A stretch of DNA of 64,000 bases from DASRAU01 sp035638075 (GTDB lineage Bacteria; Acidobacteriota; Polarisedimenticolia; Gp22-AA2). Position 1 is the first letter of the stretch, and the number at the start of each line of letters is the position of its first letter. This document shows positions 17,582 to 24,357 of this stretch, piece by piece. The stretch spans positions 62,001 to 126,000 of the forward strand of contig DASRAU010000027.1 in assembly GCA_035638075.1 (NCBI GenBank), given 5' to 3'. The notes beneath the pieces are model-generated. The model saw only the letters and a list, made by a program, of their open reading frames with translations, did not search any database and was not told the origin of the DNA. Made by a program: the position numbers and the translations under genes.

Positions 17582-19840
17582 CTAGCGGGATGACGCCTGA
17601 GCCGGCGGCACCTCGACGACGGTACGCCCGGCGCCCACGTTCCCGGCGGAATCGACGGCGCGCACGACGATGCTGCATTCGCCGGCCGGCGGCGTGGGGA
17701 TCTCGATCTCGAAGGCCTCGGCGGCGGAATCGCTCAGGCCGTCCTCGGGCCGCGCCGGCATCCATTCGCCGGCGTCGACGGAGTACTGCGCCTCGCGCAC
17801 CACGCTGAAGCCGTCGTTGGCCTCGAACGAGACCTTGAGGGTGCCGTGGTCGAGCTGCGCCTTCAGGCGGTCGATGCGCGGCGGGGTGTTGTCGACGTCG
17901 AAGGGCGCGGAAATCTTCTCGGCGGTCAGCGCCTGCCCGCTCGGATTCGAGAGAGCGTCGCTCGCGACGACCCGCACGAGGTAGGTGCCGTCCGGCAGGG
18001 CCGAACCGTCGAAGGTGATGAAGTCCTCGTCGATCCCCTTGCGGACCGTCTTCCAGGCTTTCTCGTCGAGCGCCCGGTACTGCACGTCGTAGAGCAGGTC
18101 GTCCTCGTTCGGATCGGCCACCTGCCAGGTGATGCTGCGTGCCCCGGCGTCATAGCCGCGCCGCGACGTGGGGCGGGCCCGGTGCCGCGTGGAGGTGTCG
18201 GCGTCGGTTCCACCCTTCGTGTCAGGCGCCGGGCTCGAGGCCGCCGCCGGAACTTCCTGGAGCGTCACGCCGACCGGCAGGACCTCCATCTTGCGGAACT
18301 CCGGCGGCAGGTTCTTCTGCATGTAGACGACCCCCACCTCGCGCAGCTCGGGGGTGAGCGCCGCCTCCTTGCTGTTGAGGATGGCGCGCCACTGGAGGAA
18401 GCGTGCGGACGGGGATTCCACGCGGCCGCCGCCCGGCTCCGAGGTCTCCTTGCTCCATTCGGACCAGGTGCGATCGGGCTCCTCGGTATTGCCGCTGCGG
18501 GTCTGGAAGGCGACGGAGGTGCCCGACGGCACCTCGGCGCGCCAGGCGAGGCGTCCCCAGGTGGCGAACGACTGCGCGTCGAACACCTTCGACTCGAACC
18601 GTCCGGAGGAGAGATAGCCCGGCTTCAGGACCGCGACACTGCCGAGATTGCTGCCGGCCACGACGATCTCCGACCCGGCTTTGCCCGTCCCCGGCCGCGG
18701 CAGGAGCGCCGTGACCTGCGAGGCGCTGGTGCGTCCCACCTCGCTCAGCGTCCCCTTGGTGTCGAGGAGGTACAGCTTCCCCTCGTTGTTCGAACCCAGG
18801 AGAACCGAGCCGTTGTCGAGGCGCGCCAGGCTCAGGATCGCTTCATTGCTGTTCGACCACACCTCGCGCGCGTAGCCGTCCGGGGAAATCGACAGGACCT
18901 TCCCCTCCATGTTGACGCTCAGCCGCTGCTCGGCGCCACCCGACTGCGAGCCGCTGTTGCCGCTGTCCCCCGACGAGGAAGACGAGGAGGACGACGAGGC
19001 GCCGCTGTCCGACGAATCGCTCGAACTGCGCGACGGGCTCGAAGAGCGCGAGGACCGACCCGCTTCACCCGCCACGGCGGCGTACAGGGAGCCGTCCATC
19101 CCCGGCGCCAGCCCCACGACTTCGGTCAGCGGCGCGTCGTAGAGGACCGTCCCCTTGCCGTCCGGGGTGATGCGCAGGATGAGGCCATGGCCGTCGGTCC
19201 CCGCGAGCAGGTTCCCGTCGCGATCGATCGCCAGCGTGCGCACGTGCGTCTCGGCGCTGTCGAAGTGCACCCGGCTCGAGCCGTCCTTGCCGATGAGCAG
19301 CACCCGCCCCTGCGTCCCGGTCGCGGCGTAGAGCGAGCCCTTGTGATCGAACTGCAGCGACCAGATGTACTGCTCGAGGGTGTCGGTGCGCCAGACGAGC
19401 TTGCCGTCCGGGTTGAACTTGTAGACCCGGCCGCCCGGAGACGACCCGGCGTAGACGGCGCCGTTCGCGTCGACCGCGAGCGCCAGGACCTCGGGCTCCT
19501 CGACGTTGCAGAAGGGCGTCGCCGGCTTCCCCGGCTCGACGCGGTACACCGCCCCCTCGTTGCCGCCGGCGGCGTACACAACACCGCCGGGACCGGAGGC
19601 CACGGCCCAGATGTAGGGCTGGTCCGGCTCGAAGAGCGTTTCGAGGCGCGCGCCGAGGCGGATCGGCCCCTCGGCGAGGAGCGACACCCCTGAGGGCTCC
19701 CCCTGCTCGAAGTCGGCGCGGTCACGCTGTTTCCAGGTGCGGGAGGACACGGCGCCGGCCGGCGCCGCGAGGGCACACGCCACGAGGGCGACGAGCACGC
19801 CCGGGGCGGCACGCCGAAGAGAAGCCTGGATGTGGTTCAT
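17582..19840 (-). CDS. exported beta-propeller-type protein with poly-Ser tract
   Basis: A 752-residue secreted protein with signal peptide GVLVALVACALAAPAGA. The N-terminal half contains blade-like repeats of the SMP-30/WD40-like sort (GGVVYAAGGNEGAVYRVEPG, GAVYAGSSPGGRVYKFNPDG, GNLLAGTDGHGLILRITPDG). A low-complexity insert of almost only Ser, Asp and Gly lies at about residues 260-300. The C-terminal half has Ig/fibronectin-like segments that describe body-like features (FDVDNTPPRIDRL, GEWMPARPEDGLSD). Its ATG overlaps the stop of the S55-peptidase gene by 4 bp, so the two are coupled. Function is unknown; a periplasmic or surface scaffold or substrate of that peptidase is an inference. 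Confidence 0.8.
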   Translation of the reverse strand: MNHIQASLRRAAPGVLVALVACALAAPAGAVSSRTWKQRDRADFEQGEPSGVSLLAEGPIRLGARLETLFEPDQPYIWAVASGPGGVVYAAGGNEGAVYRVEPGKPATPFCNVEEPEVLALAVDANGAVYAGSSPGGRVYKFNPDGKLVWRTDTLEQYIWSLQFDHKGSLYAATGTQGRVLLIGKDGSSRVHFDSAETHVRTLAIDRDGNLLAGTDGHGLILRITPDGKGTVLYDAPLTEVVGLAPGMDGSLYAAVAGEAGRSSRSSSPSRSSSDSSDSGASSSSSSSSSGDSGNSGSQSGGAEQRLSVNMEGKVLSISPDGYAREVWSNSNEAILSLARLDNGSVLLGSNNEGKLYLLDTKGTLSEVGRTSASQVTALLPRPGTGKAGSEIVVAGSNLGSVAVLKPGYLSSGRFESKVFDAQSFATWGRLAWRAEVPSGTSVAFQTRSGNTEEPDRTWSEWSKETSEPGGGRVESPSARFLQWRAILNSKEAALTPELREVGVVYMQKNLPPEFRKMEVLPVGVTLQEVPAAASSPAPDTKGGTDADTSTRHRARPTSRRGYDAGARSITWQVADPNEDDLLYDVQYRALDEKAWKTVRKGIDEDFITFDGSALPDGTYLVRVVASDALSNPSGQALTAEKISAPFDVDNTPPRIDRLKAQLDHGTLKVSFEANDGFSVVREAQYSVDAGEWMPARPEDGLSDSAAEAFEIEIPTPPAGECSIVVRAVDSAGNVGAGRTVVEVPPAQASSR

Positions 19841-21717
19841 TTCACCTTGACGGAGATGCGGCGGCCGCCGGTCGCGACGAGATCGAGGTCACGGCCGACC
19901 TCCAGGATCGGGGCCTCCATCATGACGGACGAGTCGGCGCTCAGCCGCGGGTTGTTGAAGACGCTGAAGACCGACAACGGCAGCTCGGGGAGCAGGTCGC
20001 TTCGGACGATGGCGGACGGGGCCCGCCGCAGCACGCGCAGGAACAGCGTGTGACTCTTGCGCTGGCGACCGACCAGGCGCAGCAGGTCGTCGAGGTCTTT
20101 CGCCTGCGACGCCTGGCGCTCGATGACGCGGCGGTCGAGGTTGTCCATCGCCGACCCGCCGCCGACGAAAATCTGCACGTCGCCCGGAGGCGTGTCCTCC
20201 GGCAGCGTGACGTCGAACGACACGATGCGGTCACGCCCGCGGAACGGGCTGAGGACGGCGCTGACCTTGAACGGCTCGCCCGCCCGCACCTCGCCTTTCG
20301 CGGTGTGCACGGACGTCAGGGTCGCCACCTGCGACGGCGGCAGGATCTCGATCTTGGTCTCGGCCGAGCGGACCACCGCCTCCTCGAACGGGTTGTTGCA
20401 CAGGAGGCCGATGAGGCTGCCCACGTCGTTGGCCGCCTGGATGTGCACCGGCTGCGACGGGCTCGTCCCGGAGTAGAGGTCTTCGTAGATCACCTCGGGA
20501 TGGCCGTCGAGGACGATCCGCGACTTGAGGGCCACCGTCGCGGCGGCGTCGAACTCGGTGCTGCGCACCAGGCTGTTGGCCGTGGTCATCGCCGCGATCA
20601 CCGGCGTCCAGGTGCGGTCGCGCACCACGTCGTACTTGAACTCGCGCTCGCCGCCGGCCGAAGTCACGCGCACCTTCATCGGCAGCACCGCGGCCTTGCG
20701 GCCCACTTCGCCGACGATCGCCGTCAGGCGGTCCTCGGTGATGGCGCCGACCGGGGTGGTCGTGTTGGCCAGCTTGAACGACCCGAGGGTCGACGCCAGG
20801 GTCACGACGACATCCGCCCGGGTCATCGGCACGTCGATGGGACCCAGGCCCGCCATCGGATGTCCGAAGGCGTAGACCTTGTTGCCGTCCACGTGGGTCA
20901 GGGTGCCGATGGCGGCGAGGCTCAGGTCGCCGCTCGCGAGCTCGGCGCCGATCGCCTCACCCGGCTTGAGAGGCGAAGGATCGGGCGGGGTGTCGGGGGC
21001 CGAGCCCCCGCCGCCGCCCGACGAAGGATGCATACCGAACGCCTGGAAGGCGGGGGCGTAGTGGTCGAGAACGCCCGGGTCGCAACCCGCGCAGACCAGC
21101 GGTGTGGCGATGGGAACGAAGTTGCCGAAGGCACCCGCCGGAATCGCGTCGCTGCCGGCGACTCCCGGGGCCGTGGCGGCGGCGCGATCCGCACTGCCAC
21201 GCTCGAGCCAGCCGAGAATCCCGCCTTCGTTGCTGGCGATGCGGGGGCGGACGGAAGCGGTCCCCGCCCGCATCATGTCGGCGATCGGGGTGATGCCCGC
21301 GATCGGCTCCTTGGCGAAGGCGCCGAGGCGATAGGAGATGGCGCCGACGATGCGCCCGTCGACATAGACCGGGCTGCCGCTCATGCCGGCCACGACCCCG
21401 GTGAACTCGACCTTTTCACCGTGGAGACGCGCCAGAATCATGTCCTGCTGGGGACCAATGGCGTTCTTCAGAACGCCGAGAAACTCGACCTCGAAATCCT
21501 CGAGCCGGTTCCCCTCGAAAACGGTCCGCGCCACGCCCCGGAGGCCGGGATGGATGTCGGCGACCGGGAACGGCAGAGGACCGAGGTCCGGCACGACGAC
21601 AGCCGGAGGATGGGTCACCTCTGGGGGAGGCTGAACCGGGGAGGCGGCGAAGGCGGCCACCACGACGGCAGAACAGAGGGAGACAGCAGACAACGAAACG
21701 ACCGTACGTAGTTCCAT
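19837..21717 (-). CDS. SpoIVB-type (S55) serine peptidase domain protein
   Basis: An exported protein of about 626 residues from ATG 21717 (another ATG is at 21729). Signal-like sequence is VVSLSAVSLCSAVVVAAFAAS. The N-terminal domain has the S55 pattern: IHPGLRGVARTVFEGNRLEDFEVEFLG, then the nucleophile motif VVAGMSGSPVYVDGRIVGAISY, with the serine in GMSGSP. A later GHPMAGLGP segment is also typical. The remaining ~350 residues resemble the C-terminal extension found in non-sporulating bacteria with this domain, not Bacillus SpoIVB itself. It is the first gene of an operon with the beta-propeller protein. Proteolytic activity is plausible; its target is not known. Confidence 0.85.
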   Translation of the reverse strand: MELRTVVSLSAVSLCSAVVVAAFAASPVQPPPEVTHPPAVVVPDLGPLPFPVADIHPGLRGVARTVFEGNRLEDFEVEFLGVLKNAIGPQQDMILARLHGEKVEFTGVVAGMSGSPVYVDGRIVGAISYRLGAFAKEPIAGITPIADMMRAGTASVRPRIASNEGGILGWLERGSADRAAATAPGVAGSDAIPAGAFGNFVPIATPLVCAGCDPGVLDHYAPAFQAFGMHPSSGGGGGSAPDTPPDPSPLKPGEAIGAELASGDLSLAAIGTLTHVDGNKVYAFGHPMAGLGPIDVPMTRADVVVTLASTLGSFKLANTTTPVGAITEDRLTAIVGEVGRKAAVLPMKVRVTSAGGEREFKYDVVRDRTWTPVIAAMTTANSLVRSTEFDAAATVALKSRIVLDGHPEVIYEDLYSGTSPSQPVHIQAANDVGSLIGLLCNNPFEEAVVRSAETKIEILPPSQVATLTSVHTAKGEVRAGEPFKVSAVLSPFRGRDRIVSFDVTLPEDTPPGDVQIFVGGGSAMDNLDRRVIERQASQAKDLDDLLRLVGRQRKSHTLFLRVLRRAPSAIVRSDLLPELPLSVFSVFNNPRLSADSSVMMEAPILEVGRDLDLVATGGRRISVKVK

Positions 21718-21797
21718 CACTTCAGGCATGATACAGCACGGAAATGGCAAAGCCAGTCCAAAGTGAGAATACGGATAAAGAAAGGGAGGTTTTTGTC

Positions 21798-22358
21798 ATG
21801 TCGAAGGCTTTCTACGTAGCCGTCACGCTTTTGTTCCTCGGCGCCGGCTTCGGCGATGGCCTCCAGGCGCAGACCACCGCGCCCCACCCTCCCCCCCAAT
21901 CCTGGCGCGACCGCATGTTCTTCGGCGGGGGCATGGGAGTGGGCTTCGGAGACGTCGATTTCGTCTCGATCGAGCCTCTTTTCGGGGTCCATCTCAACAA
22001 GCAGTTCTCGGTCGGTGGCAGCCTCATCTACCGCTGGACCAACGACAATCGCTACGCCGACTCGCTCAATTTCAACGACTACGGGGCCCGCGCCTTCGTT
22101 CAGTATTTTCCCGTGCCCAATTTCTTCGGGCAGCTCGAGTACGAGTACCTCAACTACGAGTACGCCCTGCCGACGCTCGACACCGATCGGAACACTCAAG
22201 GGAGCCTCTTCGTCGGGGGCGGCATCAGCCAGCCGGTGGGAGGCAAGGCCGCCTTCTTCGCATCGGCTCTCTACAACCTGTCCTACGACGACAACGACCC
22301 GTTCCGTCCCTACGACAGCCCGTGGGTGATCCGCGCCGGCGTCGGGGTCGGCTTCTGA
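21798..22358 (+). CDS. small outer-membrane beta-barrel-like protein
   Basis: A 186-residue exported protein. ATG 21798 follows a strong AAAGGGAGG ribosome-binding site at 8 bases. The signal peptide is FYVAVTLLFLGAGFGDGLQAQ. The mature part alternates aromatic and polar residues (GVHLNKQFSVGGSLIYRWT, FFGQLEYEYLNYEYALP) and ends in GVGVGF with a terminal Phe, the usual barrel-assembly signal. This predicts an OmpA-like eight-stranded barrel. It is followed 12 bp later by a DUF4136-like lipoprotein gene, probably in one transcript. Divergent from the S55-peptidase operon. No enzymatic motif is seen. Confidence 0.8.
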   Translation: MSKAFYVAVTLLFLGAGFGDGLQAQTTAPHPPPQSWRDRMFFGGGMGVGFGDVDFVSIEPLFGVHLNKQFSVGGSLIYRWTNDNRYADSLNFNDYGARAFVQYFPVPNFFGQLEYEYLNYEYALPTLDTDRNTQGSLFVGGGISQPVGGKAAFFASALYNLSYDDNDPFRPYDSPWVIRAGVGVGF

Positions 22359-22369
22359 AGGAGTCCCGC

Positions 22370-23017
22370 ATGCCCCGAACGTTCCTGCGCCGCGCGCTGG
22401 TTCTCGCCGCGCTCCTGTCCCCTCTCGCCCTCGGGGCCTGCTCCGAGTCGATGAAGCTGGTCCGCTCCCAGGTCGATCCGGCCTTCGTGCCGGGATCGGT
22501 GAAGAGCGTCTTCGTCGTCGGCGTGTCCACCAACCCCATCATGCGGAAGGAGTACGAGAACACCTTCGTGTCCGCGCTGCAGTCCAAGGACCTCAAGGTC
22601 ATCCCCGGGAGCGAACTCATCCCCGACATCAGCCAGGTGGACAAGGACGCGGTGGCGGCGGAGCTGCGGAAGATGGGAGTGACGCACGTCATGGTGACGC
22701 GCGTCGTGGATCGGAAGCAGGTGGAGCAGTACCACCCGCCGACCTACACGACGGTCGGGGTCGGCTACGGCGGCTACCCCGGCTACTACGGCGGCTGGGG
22801 CTCGTACATGTCGGTCGGCTACTCGACGATGTCGAGCCCGGGCTACACGACGCTTCATACCGTCGTGAGCGTCGAGTCGAACCTCTACGATCTGGCGACC
22901 GAAAAGATGGTCTGGACCGGTCTGAGCGAGGGGTACCCGGACGACAACCCGACCGATTCCATCCGCCCCTACATCAACCAGCTCATCTACGACATGAAGG
23001 CGAAGAAGGTCATCTAG
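22370..23017 (+). CDS. DUF4136-like lipoprotein
   Basis: A 215-residue lipoprotein. The start at ATG 22370 is supported by AAGGAG six bases upstream; the lipobox is LALGAC after ALVLAALLSP. The mature sequence (VFVVGVSTNPIMRKEYENTF, VTHVMVTRVVDRKQVEQY, SVESNLYDLATEKMVWTG) follows the pattern of small DUF4136-type envelope lipoproteins. A Gly/Tyr-rich loop (GVGYGGYPGYYGGWGSY) interrupts the middle. The family has no firm function. It follows the barrel gene with 11 bp between and probably shares its promoter. Confidence 0.8.
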   Translation: MPRTFLRRALVLAALLSPLALGACSESMKLVRSQVDPAFVPGSVKSVFVVGVSTNPIMRKEYENTFVSALQSKDLKVIPGSELIPDISQVDKDAVAAELRKMGVTHVMVTRVVDRKQVEQYHPPTYTTVGVGYGGYPGYYGGWGSYMSVGYSTMSSPGYTTLHTVVSVESNLYDLATEKMVWTGLSEGYPDDNPTDSIRPYINQLIYDMKAKKVI

Positions 23018-23038
23018 CGCGCCCGCCGCGGCGCGGCT

Positions 23039-23584
23039 TCAGGACTCTGGATTCCGCTTCAGCGCCAGCTTGATTGCCTCGACGATGAAGTTCTGCATCG
23101 ACGGCGGCTGGTGGCGGACGGCGGCGTAGACGAGGCTCGGCAGCTTCAGCGAGATCTGCACCCCTTCTTCTCGCAGGCCGTCGAGCCAGGCCGCGAATTC
23201 GTCCCAGGACCCCCACGTCATCTTCTCGATCGCCCCGCGCGAGTACAGCTCGATCTGGGTGATCTCGTCGCGCAGCTTGAAGAGGACGTCGTGCGCGCTG
23301 TGCTCCTTGAAGTCGGAGTAGGCGAAAAACTTCACCTCGCCCGCGGTCTGGCTCTTTCCCTTGATGCTGATCTCCGGCTCTTTGTTGCAGCGCAGCATGA
23401 TGTAGTCGTCGCGCCCGCGGAAATGGAAGCCGAGGATGGGATCGGTGGTGCGGTCAGTGTCGGCGGGGGTCTTGAGGGCCCGGTAGACGCGGCGCGCGAT
23501 GCGCTCGTTCGTGCTATACGCTCCGCCGCTCTTCGCTAGGCGCTTCGCCACCAAGCGACTATAGCACGGCGCTCGTCCGGCCAT
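23039..23584 (-). CDS. conserved hypothetical protein
   Basis: About 181 residues from ATG 23584; a GTG at 23551 is an alternative start. No domain was recognised. The sequence is soluble and mixed alpha/beta (DPILGFHFRGRDDYIMLRCN, AGEVKFFAYSDFKEHSAHDV, EKMTWGSWDEFAAWLDGLRE). It ends in a basic amphipathic helix (QNFIVEAIKLALKRNPES). It has no signal peptide, so it is probably cytoplasmic. It is divergent from the following HExxH gene and convergent with the lipoprotein gene. The composition is like the surrounding core genes. Function is unknown. Confidence 0.65.
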   Translation of the reverse strand: MAGRAPCYSRLVAKRLAKSGGAYSTNERIARRVYRALKTPADTDRTTDPILGFHFRGRDDYIMLRCNKEPEISIKGKSQTAGEVKFFAYSDFKEHSAHDVLFKLRDEITQIELYSRGAIEKMTWGSWDEFAAWLDGLREEGVQISLKLPSLVYAAVRHQPPSMQNFIVEAIKLALKRNPES

Positions 23585-23652
23585 GGATCTTTCGAGCGTC
23601 GCGGAACGAATCTCCCTTGAGCGGACCGTGCTTTCGGCGTACCTGAACGCCC

Positions 23653-24357
23653 ATGCCGGTCGCCGGAAAGCCGCGCCAGTCAAGGCTTCTACGCCTGTAC
23701 GCGGCCGCCATCGCCGCGGCGATCCTGGCGCCGGTTGTTCGTGCCGACGACACCGTTCCGGCCGACAGCACCATTCGGCCCGAAGGCACCGTCTGCGCCG
23801 CCAGCACCGACCCGGCGGAAAGCCTGCTGGCCTCCCTGCATCCGGACTACCGGCAGTTCATCTCGTCGATCCGTCCGCTCGCCGAGGGCGAAGGGACGCG
23901 CGCGTCGGTGTACATGGTGCTGGTCCGGCCGGGCGCATCCGATGCCACGTCGCGCACCAGCGCGCCGCTCGCCGGCCAGGGAGCCCGCAACGACATCCTC
24001 TATGACCCCGGCGTCCTGCACTCCGACCGCAGCATGGCCTGGAGGCAGCTGCTGCTCGATCACGAATACTTCCACGCACGGCACCTGGCCGGCTCGACGT
24101 CGGTGCCGCTGCCGTCGCGGGCGGGGGCGGGCTTCGAACGCCACTATTTCGAGGCGGCGGCGTGGGGCTGGAGCGTGGCGCAGGCGCGCGCCGGACGCTA
24201 CCCGGGGCTGCGCGAAGCGGAGTTCCGCGAAGCGCTCGATCGGCTGGGAGACCACCTGCGCGCCATGCGCCCGGCGGGAAGCTACGCCGCGGTCACGATG
24301 CCGACTTCGTCACTTCTGCCAGCAGCTGCCGCGCCTCTCGCTGCTGCGGGTCGATGA
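23653..24357 (+). CDS. exported protein with HExxH motif (putative metalloprotease-like)
   Basis: A 234-residue protein with a signal-like N-terminus (LYAAAIAAAILAPVVRA). The only functional clue is LLLDHEYFHARHLAG, where HEYFH (residues 137-141) fits the HExxH zinc motif. A Glu in RHYFEAAAWGWSV about 25 residues later could be the third ligand. The sequence before it (DILYDPGVLHSDRSMAWRQL) resembles the strand-and-helix lead-in of minimal gluzincin folds, but no named family was recognised. The last 20 codons overlap the convergent phosphodiesterase/TPR gene by 65 bp. Activity is inferred only from the motif. Confidence 0.6.
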   Translation: MPVAGKPRQSRLLRLYAAAIAAAILAPVVRADDTVPADSTIRPEGTVCAASTDPAESLLASLHPDYRQFISSIRPLAEGEGTRASVYMVLVRPGASDATSRTSAPLAGQGARNDILYDPGVLHSDRSMAWRQLLLDHEYFHARHLAGSTSVPLPSRAGAGFERHYFEAAAWGWSVAQARAGRYPGLREAEFREALDRLGDHLRAMRPAGSYAAVTMPTSSLLPAAAAPLAAAGR

